Source: Thermococcus siculi (GTDB lineage: Archaea > Methanobacteriota_B > Thermococci > Thermococcales > Thermococcaceae). Taken from it: a stretch of DNA of 64,000 bases. The notes beneath the pieces were generated by a model. The model saw only the letters and a program-made list of their open reading frames with translations. It was not told the origin of the DNA and did not search any database. The stretch covers positions 1,798,001 through 1,862,000 of the forward strand of contig NZ_CP015103.1 in NCBI RefSeq assembly GCF_002214505.1, written 5' to 3'. The position numbers were made by a program, and so were the translations under genes. Positions 1 through 10,202 of this stretch are shown in pieces (the first letter of the stretch is position 1; every line of letters starts with the position of its first letter).

Positions 1-2
1 AT

Positions 3-3000
3 ACTAACGAAGTAACCTTCAGGCTCCTGTCAAACAAAGCCCTCTCGTCGGCGGTTCTGGTGCTTGACGGGGAAAGCCACGAGATGAATGGAGAAGGAAC
101 CGAATGGACGCTTGAGCTTACCTTACCCGAGGGAACCCACACCTTCCACGCCGAGGCCGTTGATATGGCAGGAAACGCCAACGAGACGGAAGAGAGGAGC
201 TTTACGGTGGATACCACCCCACCCACTCTGACGTTTGTGCCCTCAACACCGGAGAACGGTTCCCTCCTAAACCGCACCTCCGTTACAGTCAGTATAAGAG
301 CCGACGAAGACCTGAGTTCCGCGGTTCTCGAAATCGACGGCGTTAACCACACGATGAGCGGATCCGGAAGGGAGTGGAACTTCACGATCAGAGTCTCGGA
401 GGGAGGCCATAGCTTCAGGGTCTACGGCTTCGACTGGGCCGGCAACGTTGGAACGAGCGGAGTGAGGACCTTCACGATTGATACGACCCCACCGGAGATA
501 GAGTTCCTTCCCCCAACACCGGCCAACGGTTCTACCCTCAACACGAGTGGGATAACCGTCGGAATAACCGCCAGCGAAGTTCTGAGGGGGGCGTTCCTGG
601 AGCTTGACGGGGTTAACTACAGCATGACGAACCGCGGAGCGGAGTGGTGGTGCAACGTTACCGTCCCCGAGGGCGACCACAGGATCAGGGCATATGCAAT
701 TGATCTGGCGGGGAACAGAGGAAGGAGCAGAACTCTGAACTTCACGATTGATCTGACGCTGCCAGAGGCGACGTTCATTGAGCCGACGCCCGCCGATGGT
801 TCCGTAACCTCTTCAACCACGATCGAGTTCAGGATAACCCCCAGCGAGAAACTATCGGAAGCGGTGCTGCACATTGATGGGGAAACCCATACCATGACGA
901 GGCAGGACACCTACTGGACGGTAACCCTGACCCTCCCCGAGGGAGACCACACGTTCCAGGCGGAAGTGACGGACGAAGCTGGCAACAGGGGGCTTACGGA
1001 GGAGAGACGCTTCACAATCGACACCACACCCCCAAGCATAGCCTTCGTTCCACCCACTCCGGAGAACGGCTCGCTCCAGGGGGCGTACGTCTACAGGTTC
1101 GCAATCAACGCGAGCGAGAACCTCACCTCTGCGGTGCTCGAGCTGGATGGGACGAACATAACCCTCTCCGGCTCGGGGAGGCACTGGGAATCGGACGTAA
1201 TAAGCTTGAACAGTGGGTCACACAGCTTCAGGGTTTACGGGCAGGATTTGGCGGGGAACCTCGGAGAGAGCGAGTTCAGAGTTTTTGAGGTGGACAACAC
1301 GCCACCCAGCGTCGAAGAACGGCTCGCAAACCTCACGGTCATCTCCTACGTGGGTGACGTGGTCTACGCAAAGGCAGAGAGGAAGAGCCGGGCGGGGGTG
1401 ATTCTCAACGCGAGCGATGAGCATCCCGGCCTCTACACCGTTGACTTCAACCCGGATGCCAACACCCCGCAGGAGGGCTGGTACAGGCTGGAGGAAGGTA
1501 CTTACCTGAGCGGCGAGCCTTTCTTCATCCCCTTCAACACGAGCGAGGAAGCCTACGTGATCTACGCGGTGAACGTTGGGGATTCGCTGGGGAACTTTGG
1601 GTACTTCAGGTACTTCTACCTCACCGTCGAGGACACGACGCCTCCGGCCAGAATAGAGACCCTCTACGTTGGAACCTTCGTCGGGGGGGCCGAGATAGGC
1701 TGGATCAATCCAAGCGATGACGACTTCGACCACACGGAACTCTGGATAGGGGAGAACCTCGCTGGAAACTTCACGGGCGAACCGGGGAGCAGCAGTGGTT
1801 ACACCGCCTACCTAACTCCGGGCGAGACCTACAACGTCTCCGTAATCCCCGTTGACAGGTACGGGAACAGGGGAGAGCCAACCTGGAGAACCGTCACCAT
1901 TCCGTATCCGGACCTGAGCGAGGCAACCTACATTCCGCCGACGCCCGAGAACGGAACGGAACTGCCACCAGACACCCGGAACGTCACGGTTAAGGTGAGT
2001 TCGTCGGAGAAGATTGCCTCGTGCGTTGTGGTCTGGGACGGGAGCGCCTACAGCGTTCCAGTGGAGAGCAGGCTCGTCAACTACATCGACGAGAGGGGCA
2101 GGATGCGCTCAAGGATCGTCTACACCTGCGAGAAGACCTTCTCGGGCCGGCTCAACGGCGAACACTACTTCTACGCCATCGTCTACGACGGCTACGGCAA
2201 CGAGAGAACCCTTGGATTGAGGAACATAAACGTCCTCTGGCCGTGCTTTGAGGACTGCAGCCTGGAGATGACCTCTCCAAGGCCGGAGAGCAACGTCATG
2301 AGCCTGCTGGTTCCGGTGAACTTCACCTTCCGGGGCAACGCGCCGCCGGTCAGTTACACCCTCTCCATCGAGGGACTGGCGCGGTTCAACATCTCGCCCA
2401 GCGTGGGCTATATCCAAACGGAGGGGGGGCTGCTGGGGCGCGGGAGCTACCTTCTCGACCTGAGGGACCTGAGAAAGGAGGTTGAAAAGGCCATTGATGT
2501 CGGCGAGCCGTTGGTGCTGTCCATCACGGCAACAGGGCACTGTGGTAGGAGCGTAAGCGGGGAGACGGTTTTCACGCTCTGTAAGGGCAACAGGCCGCCG
2601 GAGATGAAGGCGGATCTCCACACCAACTACAGACCGGGTGAGAGCGTTGTTCCGGAGATAAGGGTCAACGACCCGGACGGAAACCTCGAAGGCCTTTACG
2701 TATCCATCAACGGCGGCCCTTACATCAGGTACGAAGAGGGAACGGACATCTCGGCCAACCTAACCCCCTACGCGGGGAACGTCGTCCGGATAAAGGCGGC
2801 CGACCTCTGCGGGGCCGAGACGGTTGAGACCTTCAAGGTCGAGGTCTCCGGGCCGCCAATCAGCGGAGACTGGGTGGTGAACGAGAGCCAGGCCTGCCAC
2901 GGAAGGGAGTACACCGTGAACGGCAGCGTTCTGATAACGGAAAGCGGCTCGCTCACGCTGAGGGACTGCCAGATTCACGTGCTCGGTGAAGGGGTCGAGG

Positions 3001-6000
3001 TCAACGGCACGCTGGAGGTCATCGAGGGTTCACTCGTGGACGGCCCATCCCTAAGCCTGACCGGGAGCGGTGGAAAGCTCGAAGTCGAGGATTCGGCCCT
3101 CGAAGGCCTCTCAGGAGGAACCTTCGATGGGAGCGCCGCCTTCATCGGCTCGGACGTTGGGGGCAGTGTGAGGATAAGTGGAAACCTGATGGCCGAGGGA
3201 AGCTCCTTCCACAGCGGTTCCGGGCTGACCTATCTGAAGCCCGACTGGATGGAGAAGAGAACGCTGAGCATCACCGGAAGCTCCTTCAGCGGTGGGGACA
3301 GCGGCTTCACCTTTATCGGGAGCATCTCGAACCTCCAATGGACGCTGGAGGACATCACAATAGAGAACAGCCGCGACTGCGGACTGTCCGTTCAGATACC
3401 CGAAAACGAGTACAGCACTCTCGTTGTGAAGGGAGCGGTGATACGGAACAACGGGAGAGGCGTCTGCGTAAAGAACGCGAAGATGCGCTTCGAGGACTCG
3501 GTGGTTGACTCGAACGGCGATGCAAACTTCGACCTCGACCTGAACGGCAACTGGCTCTGGGTGAGCGATTCGAACGTAACGGGGAGCAGGTATGCCTTCA
3601 TCGCCCGGAACACGGGTGGGATAGAGGTATGGGACATCAACGTGAGCGGGAGCGTCTCGCCGTATCCCGCCTACCTCATCGTCCACGTGAGCAGTGGAAA
3701 GAGGGCGAGATTTGAGAACGGGGACGCGGGCAACTTCTACGCCTACGTTGATGGTGATCTCGTCGTCAAGAGCTACCACCTCCAAGACGGCACGATTACC
3801 GTTCATCCGGGAGGGACCCTCCGCGTTGAGGACACCGACGGGATTCCGGCAACGAACCCGCTCGACAGGGACGCGAGCGTGCTAAAGAAGATGACGGTAA
3901 CCGGGGGATCGGGAAGCGAGGAGTCAACGCTCATCCTGCTGAACTCGAAGCTCGAAGGCAGCACCGTCGAGAGCTACTCGAAAGGGACGCTCATCAGGGG
4001 CTGCCACATTGAGGGCGGAAGCCTTGCGTTCAACACGTTCCTCTTCTGGAACCAGGAGGACACCGAAACGCTGGGCGAGGCCATAGGCGAGAACTCAGAG
4101 TGGTTTTACTCCACAACAAGACCAGCAGAGGACTGGATTTATACGACATCCACCGCTGGAATGGAAGCGAGCGATGGACCCTTCTACGCGGATTCCTACA
4201 AGTCCCACTTCACCGGTGGAACTGAGGTGGAGGAGTTCACCGACCTCTACCTCAAGAGGGTCTTTACCCTGGACGAGCTTCCTGCCCAGGCCTGGCTGAA
4301 CTACTACGCAATAAGCGGCGTGGAGATATACGTCAACGGAAGGAAGGTCGTTGATAAGCTCGACCACGAGGCCCAGCTCTCCTACACCTACGCCTGGGGA
4401 GGGGCAGAAATAACCGCCCACCCGCTCATGGACGTCATTGACGTGGGCGGCTACCTTAGGCCCGGCGAGAACGTCATAGCGGTGCACGTGAGGAGTCCTA
4501 ACCGCTACCCATACCTCCAGCTCGGGGCCTTTAAGGCGACGCTTAACCTCGTCGGGGGGATGGCAGGATTAACGGACAGCGTGGTGAGGGCACCAATCAC
4601 GGGAATGGCGGCGAGGCTCATCATGGCGAGGGACGAGGTGGACTCGAACATCACGTTTACCTACTACTCCAGGGTTAGGATAAGCGATTCGACGCTCCAC
4701 GGGGGCATCGGTGCGGAGGGCAGCCTCGAGCTATTCAGGAGTGAGGTTATTGGAAGCGGGAGCGGCCAAGGGATACATCTGGGGTCGGTGTTTAACGCAC
4801 TCGTCAACGAGAGCACCGTGAGGGGCTTCTCCCAGGGAATCCACGCGCAACCCGGAAAGAGAGGAACCTCAACCCTCGGTGTCTATTCAAGCAGGATAAG
4901 CGGGAACGGCGTTGGAGTCTATGCCCGCGGTATCAACATGACGGTGAGGAGCAGCTACATCATGCACAACGGCGAAGGAATTGATCTCAGCTACGTTGAG
5001 GGAAGGGTTGAGGACAGCTTAATCTCCGACAACGGTGTTGGAATACTCGTCCATCCCTACGTCGGTGGGGGACTCCTCGTTGACCACGACACCGTGGTGA
5101 GCAACGACGTGGGTCTCTCGGTGAAGGACGGAAACGGTGAGGGCGTCGCGATAGGGAACAGCATAATCCAGAACAACGATCTCGGCCTCTTCGTTAACGG
5201 CAGCGCGTCAATACTAGCCCTGAACAACTCCATCGTCAACACCCGTGGGGTTCACATCGTCAGGAACTCCGCTTACACAGTATTGAAGAGGACGGACTGG
5301 GGCGGCCACGAGCCGGTTCTCGTTGAGAACTACACCGGCGGAACCATGTACACCGCCGACGGCGAGGAGAGCGAGGACTACGATATCCTTGTCGAGAGCG
5401 GAACGCTAACCCTCGTTGACACGGTTGAGATCGGAAGCGGCTGGGGCTCAAGCCTCCTCGGCGCCTTCCTCTCCGTCTACCCGATGGAGGGGGACGAGGT
5501 TAAGGGCGTCGTGACTCTCGCCGGGAGCGCCAGCTCGAGGAGCGGGATAGCCAAGGTGAACTACACCCTCGTGTGGAACGGCACGGAGGAGCTGATAGGG
5601 GAAGCGACGCCGAACTCCCCCGAATACCACGACTACGTCACCTTCGACTCCCTCGCAAGGAACCTCACAGGTTTTGGCTACCTCAAGTTCACGGCAAAAG
5701 CCTCGGACGGAACGAGCGTGAGCGCTGTCAGGAGGGTCTACTTCGGAAACGCCCACATAGATATAGTCTCGGTCTCAGTAAACCATCCAACGGCCGTCTA
5801 CGTCTACCGCCGCTACCACGAGGGAGAGGAGACCAGCATGCCCTACGACGAGCGCTTCGCCAACGTCACGGTTACCCTCCGCAACACGGGCAACCTGACG
5901 GGGGTGGTCAAGGTCGAACTCGTCCTTCCGGAGTACATAGAGCGCCACACCGGCAGGGTAAGTCTCTTGGTTGCCGTTCCGGGGGGGATGAGCGGCGAGT

Positions 6001-9000
6001 TCCACGCGCTGATTCCAATAACCGTCTACGACCCGATAACGCTGAAATGGGACCCTCTCCCTGACGAACTGCCCTCCAACCACAGGATACCAATGGATGT
6101 TAAGCTCTACGACCTGGACGGCATCGTGAGGGACGAGGCCTCAAGGGAGATAGGCTTCGACCTCGGCCCGGTGTTCAAGATAGAGTCCTACTCGGCCTAC
6201 CCCTACACGCGCCAGTTCTGTCAGAACGAGCCCGGACACTGTCACGTGAAGGAGTTCTCGGAGGGAACGACGTACACCTACGATGGCGATGGAGATGATG
6301 ACCTCGAGGCGGCGGAGAGCCACCACTTCGACCTCGACATGAGGAACGTTGGGGACAAAAGGGCATACATAAAGCTGGTGGACGTGAGGGACCAGATACC
6401 CGAGCGCGATCCAAACGCCCACTACAAGTTCCTCAGGAAGATGTCCGTAGCCATAGAGGAGAAGGGCAACGTCTACACCCTCGACGTTGAGTCAGCGAAC
6501 TTAACAGGCCTCGCTCCTCCCGGAGGGCTGAAGTGGGTATACGGGGCATGGATGCCCTGGTGGCACGACGACCCGCCGAAGTGGATACCCCCGGTTAACT
6601 TCTCGGGGGACTACATGACCTCGGTTGCCATCAACTACGTCCCCTACGAGAACGGCCAACCCTCCGACTGGGTCTACACAACATATTCCATAAACTACGA
6701 GAAGACCCCGGTGAAGGCCCTCAACAAGACCTTCGTGCCCTTCAGCGAGTCCCTCGGGCCGGTTCAGATAGACGTGCTCGGCATCAACGGGAACAAGACC
6801 TACATGAGGCTCAGAAACACGGACGAGAACATCTACTACAGCTACTACGTGGAGGGGGCCTACGACATGGATCCGGAAGGCTACGTGTGGTACCACGTCA
6901 TACCGCCCGGCTTCGAGTTCAAGGCGATAGCGGATCAGAGCAAGGAACCGGGAACGGTGGTTCCCCACTACAGGGTCAACGCCGGCGTTGACTACTCCCT
7001 CCTGTTCAACGAGCTTCAGCTCGCGGCCATAGCCACCGAAGGGGCGCTCAAAGTCTACGACATAGACGTTCCCGTCGAGACCATAGTGATGGCCATAGCC
7101 AAGTCCGGGCTGAAGATAGGGAACATCGTCGGAAACATAGACTTCCCGGATGACCAGACGATAGAGGAGTACTCGAAGAGCAGCTCGGCCGTCCATGTAA
7201 ACGCGATGCTCTCCGCCGACAACACCACCATCGTCCCCCTGACGCTGAACGACTTCGTGCGCTGGGAGGAGGACTACGGGATGGATCAGGGCTACTACTA
7301 CAACCTAACCCACCTCTCGGAGATTCCGCTCGATGCGAAGGTTAGCGTGCTGACGACCCTCGCCAAGGCCATAGTCACGGACGATGAACTCCAGACGGTC
7401 TTCATAGAGACGGTGCTCGAGGTTGTGGACAACGACGTCCTCAACGAGGTTTACAAGAACGTGCAGGAGATGAAGGAGCCTCCAGATCCGGGGGACGAGG
7501 TGGAAGAGAACCTCAACAACATGAGGGATGATATAAACGAGATGCTCGTGGAGTACCTCCAGGAGGAGATAAAGAAGCAGAAGTCCTTCCAGGAGCTTGA
7601 TCCCAAAGAGCAGAAAAAGGCCCTCAAGAAGAGCGGAAAGAGCATAGCCGCCGCGATAGAAACCTTTGAGAAGATGGGCGAATGGGCCTTTTACAACATC
7701 TACGCCGTGATGACGAAGCCATCCCCCATGCAGATACAGGTTCTCGACCCGCCGGCCAACTACACGGTTGAGGCTGAGAAGATGGACACCGTGGTTCTCC
7801 TCGGGGGAGAGACCGGTAACCTCGACGGCTGGGGCAACGTGAGCCTTACCTTCGGGAATCCTGACGTTTACCGCGCTGAGTACATAGTGCCGACGCCAGC
7901 CACCAGAGTCGGCCCGCTCTTCAACGGAACCTTCGAGAGCATGAGGGTCGAGATAGACGGAAGGAGAGAGGGCCAAGTGCTCGGAGAGGTCAGGATGGAG
8001 ATAAGGCCCGACGCACGGAACGCCTCCATGGTCTTCGCCCTCTTCAGAAACGGGGCATTCGCGAGGGCCTTCGTCGGTGCCTACATGGTGAGAATTGAGT
8101 CCCTCAACGTGAGCATAGAGAACAACACGGTGTTCCTCAGCGCGGAGGGCGAGCTGGCCTCGCTCCCGGAGGATGAGGAAGTGCACATAACCCTGAACGT
8201 CGGGAAGATTCTCACCAACGCCACTATCCTCAGGGAGGGCCACTACAGGGTCGTCGAGTTGAAGCCGGCCTTTGGCATAGACCCCTCAAAGGTCGAGACT
8301 TCCTTCGGTGGAAACGCCACTCTCTCGGAGGGAAGGACAGGAAACGGGACGATTATCGTTGCATCCTCCGAAAACGAGACTCTTGAAGCGCCGGAGATCG
8401 CGGTAAGTCCAAGGGAGCTTTACACGGGAGGGACGGTGGGGATAGCAACCTCGGAGCCATGCCTCCTGACGTGGAAGCTCGGGAACCTCAGTGGGGAAGG
8501 AACCACCGTGCCAACCGAGAACCTCCAACCGGGGGACTACACGCTGAGCGTGACCTGCACCTATGGGAACCTCACCGGGAGGAAGGAGTTCTCCATAAGG
8601 CTCCTCAAGAGGCCACTCATTAAGAGAAAAGCATCGGGAGATGTAGTCTCCGGAAGAGAGGGCGAGTGGATAAGGGTCATAACCAACACAGACTTATACA
8701 GGCTCTACTTCGTTCCAGCATCGAACGTGAGCGGCACGGTGGTGGTTCGCCAGATCCCTGGCGGGGTAGAGAACTACCTCACCTACGCCCTCTTCAACGT
8801 GACACACCCGGTCGGCTGGTCCCTCGAGAACGTCACGCTCCGCTTCCGCGTCTCCAAGGAGTGGATGAGGGAGAACAACGCGAGTCCCGATAACGTTCTC
8901 CTCCTCCGCTGGGAAGGTGAATGGGTGGAGTACCAGCCGGAGTTCGAGTACGAGGACTTTGGATACACCTACTACAGGGTCAGCGTTCCGGGATTGTCCC

Positions 9001-9206
9001 TCTTCGCGGTGGCTGAAAAGATCGAGGCTCCCTCACCAGGAATCAACGAGACGACCGAAACGGAAACGACGACTCCAAGTCCAACGGAGACCACATCAAG
9101 CTCTCCATCACCGCCGAGCGCTTCAGGAAGAAGCAACCTCCCATACTACGCATTAGCAATAGCGGTGCTGATGCTTATCGGACTTTACCTCTACCGGAAG
9201 CGGTGA
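3..9206 (+). CDS. Giant cell-surface protein, 5' end outside the window
   Basis: The reading frame is open from the first bases, and the codons before position 60 already match the repeat that follows, so the true start lies upstream. Residues are counted from the codon at 60. Ig-like repeats recur at exactly 90 residues, marked by a TTPP-type motif at 52, 142, 232, 322 and 413. A fibronectin-like section follows, then two beta-helix-like sections (about 970-1300 and 1510-1800) separated by a jelly-roll-like section. An acidic DGDGDDD loop at 6282-6302 could bind calcium. A Lys/Glu-rich helical part lies near 2470-2540. The C-terminus is a Ser/Thr/Pro-rich stalk, one hydrophobic helix and YRKR, which is a membrane anchor with the bulk outside. 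N-glycosylation sequons are very frequent. The role is probably adhesion or surface structure; no catalytic motif was recognised. Confidence 0.85.
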   Translation, partial: TNEVTFRLLSNKALSSAVLVLDGESHEMNGEGTEWTLELTLPEGTHTFHAEAVDMAGNANETEERSFTVDTTPPTLTFVPSTPENGSLLNRTSVTVSIRADEDLSSAVLEIDGVNHTMSGSGREWNFTIRVSEGGHSFRVYGFDWAGNVGTSGVRTFTIDTTPPEIEFLPPTPANGSTLNTSGITVGITASEVLRGAFLELDGVNYSMTNRGAEWWCNVTVPEGDHRIRAYAIDLAGNRGRSRTLNFTIDLTLPEATFIEPTPADGSVTSSTTIEFRITPSEKLSEAVLHIDGETHTMTRQDTYWTVTLTLPEGDHTFQAEVTDEAGNRGLTEERRFTIDTTPPSIAFVPPTPENGSLQGAYVYRFAINASENLTSAVLELDGTNITLSGSGRHWESDVISLNSGSHSFRVYGQDLAGNLGESEFRVFEVDNTPPSVEERLANLTVISYVGDVVYAKAERKSRAGVILNASDEHPGLYTVDFNPDANTPQEGWYRLEEGTYLSGEPFFIPFNTSEEAYVIYAVNVGDSLGNFGYFRYFYLTVEDTTPPARIETLYVGTFVGGAEIGWINPSDDDFDHTELWIGENLAGNFTGEPGSSSGYTAYLTPGETYNVSVIPVDRYGNRGEPTWRTVTIPYPDLSEATYIPPTPENGTELPPDTRNVTVKVSSSEKIASCVVVWDGSAYSVPVESRLVNYIDERGRMRSRIVYTCEKTFSGRLNGEHYFYAIVYDGYGNERTLGLRNINVLWPCFEDCSLEMTSPRPESNVMSLLVPVNFTFRGNAPPVSYTLSIEGLARFNISPSVGYIQTEGGLLGRGSYLLDLRDLRKEVEKAIDVGEPLVLSITATGHCGRSVSGETVFTLCKGNRPPEMKADLHTNYRPGESVVPEIRVNDPDGNLEGLYVSINGGPYIRYEEGTDISANLTPYAGNVVRIKAADLCGAETVETFKVEVSGPPISGDWVVNESQACHGREYTVNGSVLITESGSLTLRDCQIHVLGEGVEVNGTLEVIEGSLVDGPSLSLTGSGGKLEVEDSALEGLSGGTFDGSAAFIGSDVGGSVRISGNLMAEGSSFHSGSGLTYLKPDWMEKRTLSITGSSFSGGDSGFTFIGSISNLQWTLEDITIENSRDCGLSVQIPENEYSTLVVKGAVIRNNGRGVCVKNAKMRFEDSVVDSNGDANFDLDLNGNWLWVSDSNVTGSRYAFIARNTGGIEVWDINVSGSVSPYPAYLIVHVSSGKRARFENGDAGNFYAYVDGDLVVKSYHLQDGTITVHPGGTLRVEDTDGIPATNPLDRDASVLKKMTVTGGSGSEESTLILLNSKLEGSTVESYSKGTLIRGCHIEGGSLAFNTFLFWNQEDTETLGEAIGENSEWFYSTTRPAEDWIYTTSTAGMEASDGPFYADSYKSHFTGGTEVEEFTDLYLKRVFTLDELPAQAWLNYYAISGVEIYVNGRKVVDKLDHEAQLSYTYAWGGAEITAHPLMDVIDVGGYLRPGENVIAVHVRSPNRYPYLQLGAFKATLNLVGGMAGLTDSVVRAPITGMAARLIMARDEVDSNITFTYYSRVRISDSTLHGGIGAEGSLELFRSEVIGSGSGQGIHLGSVFNALVNESTVRGFSQGIHAQPGKRGTSTLGVYSSRISGNGVGVYARGINMTVRSSYIMHNGEGIDLSYVEGRVEDSLISDNGVGILVHPYVGGGLLVDHDTVVSNDVGLSVKDGNGEGVAIGNSIIQNNDLGLFVNGSASILALNNSIVNTRGVHIVRNSAYTVLKRTDWGGHEPVLVENYTGGTMYTADGEESEDYDILVESGTLTLVDTVEIGSGWGSSLLGAFLSVYPMEGDEVKGVVTLAGSASSRSGIAKVNYTLVWNGTEELIGEATPNSPEYHDYVTFDSLARNLTGFGYLKFTAKASDGTSVSAVRRVYFGNAHIDIVSVSVNHPTAVYVYRRYHEGEETSMPYDERFANVTVTLRNTGNLTGVVKVELVLPEYIERHTGRVSLLVAVPGGMSGEFHALIPITVYDPITLKWDPLPDELPSNHRIPMDVKLYDLDGIVRDEASREIGFDLGPVFKIESYSAYPYTRQFCQNEPGHCHVKEFSEGTTYTYDGDGDDDLEAAESHHFDLDMRNVGDKRAYIKLVDVRDQIPERDPNAHYKFLRKMSVAIEEKGNVYTLDVESANLTGLAPPGGLKWVYGAWMPWWHDDPPKWIPPVNFSGDYMTSVAINYVPYENGQPSDWVYTTYSINYEKTPVKALNKTFVPFSESLGPVQIDVLGINGNKTYMRLRNTDENIYYSYYVEGAYDMDPEGYVWYHVIPPGFEFKAIADQSKEPGTVVPHYRVNAGVDYSLLFNELQLAAIATEGALKVYDIDVPVETIVMAIAKSGLKIGNIVGNIDFPDDQTIEEYSKSSSAVHVNAMLSADNTTIVPLTLNDFVRWEEDYGMDQGYYYNLTHLSEIPLDAKVSVLTTLAKAIVTDDELQTVFIETVLEVVDNDVLNEVYKNVQEMKEPPDPGDEVEENLNNMRDDINEMLVEYLQEEIKKQKSFQELDPKEQKKALKKSGKSIAAAIETFEKMGEWAFYNIYAVMTKPSPMQIQVLDPPANYTVEAEKMDTVVLLGGETGNLDGWGNVSLTFGNPDVYRAEYIVPTPATRVGPLFNGTFESMRVEIDGRREGQVLGEVRMEIRPDARNASMVFALFRNGAFARAFVGAYMVRIESLNVSIENNTVFLSAEGELASLPEDEEVHITLNVGKILTNATILREGHYRVVELKPAFGIDPSKVETSFGGNATLSEGRTGNGTIIVASSENETLEAPEIAVSPRELYTGGTVGIATSEPCLLTWKLGNLSGEGTTVPTENLQPGDYTLSVTCTYGNLTGRKEFSIRLLKRPLIKRKASGDVVSGREGEWIRVITNTDLYRLYFVPASNVSGTVVVRQIPGGVENYLTYALFNVTHPVGWSLENVTLRFRVSKEWMRENNASPDNVLLLRWEGEWVEYQPEFEYEDFGYTYYRVSVPGLSLFAVAEKIEAPSPGINETTETETTTPSPTETTSSSPSPPSASGRSNLPYYALAIAVLMLIGLYLYRKR

Positions 9207-9208
9207 GT

Positions 9209-9235
9209 CCTTCTTTTTCCTTTTTGCTTCCTTTG
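9209..9235 (+). terminator. T-rich terminator after the surface-protein gene
   Basis: Several runs of T (up to five) follow the stop codon at once. This is the usual signal for archaeal intrinsic termination. The next gene converges on it from the right. Confidence 0.55.
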
Positions 9236-9238
9236 CTC

Positions 9239-10120
9239 CTAAAGCACCCCTGCAGTTCTAAGGGCCTCCCTGATGTCTTCAAGGGCCTTTTCGTCGAGGG
9301 AGAGCGACGGAAGCCTCGGTCTGTCCACACTTAGACCCCGCATCTCCATTGCAGCCTTTATCGCGCTTATCTGGTTGTACCTCTTTACGACAACCTCGTT
9401 GACGAGGTTCACCCTCAGCTGAAGCTCCCTCGCCTTTTCGTGGTTTTCCTCCTTGAATGCCCGCCAGAGTTCGGCGCAGAGCTCCGGTGCGACGTTGGCA
9501 ACTGCCACAACAGCCCCGTGGGCGCCGAGAACCCACGAGGGATACATAACGTCGGCCGTTCCAGCGAGAATTGTAAATCTGTCCCCGAGCCTCCTGACCA
9601 GCTCGCATATCCTCCCCATGTTAGAGCCGGAGTCCTTGATGCCGACGATGTTGGAATGCTCCTCTGCAAGGCGCTCGATGACCTCAATGGGAATGTTCAG
9701 GCCGGCAAATTTTGGAACGTTGTAGAGGAGGATTTTTCCGTCGAGTTCGTCAGCGAGCGTTGAGTAGTGGGCGAAGAGCTCATCTGGAGACGGCTTGAAG
9801 TAGTAGGGCGGGCCTACGAGGAGGACATCAACTCCGAGGTCGAGGAGTGCCTTTCCGAGCCTTAGAACTTCTCTCGTCGAGTTCTCGGTTGCTCCAGCGA
9901 TTACCGGAATCTTTGATGGGGCTTCCTCTCTGACTATCTCAACGACCCTCAGCTTTTCCTCGAAGCTAAGATAGGGAAACTCCCCGTTGCTCCCGAGGGA
10001 GACGAGGCCGTTCAGGCCAGAGCTGATGAAGTAGTGAACGATCTCCCTGAGAACAGGCTCGTTAATGTTTTCGTCTCCGTCAAAGGGCGTTACATGGGGA
10101 ACGAAGACTCCTTCCAGCAT
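9239..10120 (-). CDS. DHDPS/N-acetylneuraminate lyase family class I aldolase
   Basis: A TIM-barrel aldolase of about 293 residues. Two family hallmarks are visible: the Tyr in YNVP and the Schiff-base Lys in GIKDS. The GSNGE loop of the pyruvate-binding site is also present. Known members condense or cleave pyruvate with an aldehyde (dihydrodipicolinate synthase, KDG aldolase, sialic acid lyase). Thermococcales are thought to make lysine by the LysW route rather than through diaminopimelate, so a 2-keto-3-deoxy sugar acid aldolase role is more likely than DapA; this is inference. I start it at MLEGVF. An ATG two codons upstream (10126) is equally possible. The reading frame further upstream runs into the promoter shared with the divergent ATPase gene. 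Confidence 0.8.
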   Translation of the reverse strand: MLEGVFVPHVTPFDGDENINEPVLREIVHYFISSGLNGLVSLGSNGEFPYLSFEEKLRVVEIVREEAPSKIPVIAGATENSTREVLRLGKALLDLGVDVLLVGPPYYFKPSPDELFAHYSTLADELDGKILLYNVPKFAGLNIPIEVIERLAEEHSNIVGIKDSGSNMGRICELVRRLGDRFTILAGTADVMYPSWVLGAHGAVVAVANVAPELCAELWRAFKEENHEKARELQLRVNLVNEVVVKRYNQISAIKAAMEMRGLSVDRPRLPSLSLDEKALEDIREALRTAGVL

Positions 10121-10140
10121 AGGCATCGGGTAGAGTAGGA

Positions 10141-10202
10141 GCGGGAGGTTAAACGCTTTTCGCGGGGAAAGGCTTAAATAGTTATTGCCCGAGTATAATA
10201 CC
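10141..10202. promoter_or_regulatory. Divergent promoter region of the aldolase and ATPase genes
   Basis: On the plus strand TTAAATAGTT (10174-10183) is a TATA box 29 bases before the ATPase ATG, so that transcript is probably leaderless. Between the TATA box and the ATG lies CGAGTATAATAC (10190-10201). A nearly identical arrangement stands before the second DUF234-type ATPase at 26361. On the minus strand a weaker AAAAGCGTTTAAC lies about 25-30 bases before the aldolase start. Confidence 0.6.

Noticed and set aside
1-1300. 270-base DNA repeats as a mobile or satellite element
   Set aside because: The periodicity is at protein level. The DNA between copies is strongly diverged and remains in frame.
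7305-8243. 312-codon minus-strand open frame inside the surface-protein gene
   Set aside because: The translated sequence is rich in His, Leu, Val and Glu with no domain, the usual mirror of a GC-rich coding strand.
9239-10120. DapA of lysine biosynthesis
   Set aside because: The fold is the same, but no other diaminopimelate genes are near and Thermococcales are thought to use the LysW route. A sugar-acid aldolase is more likely.
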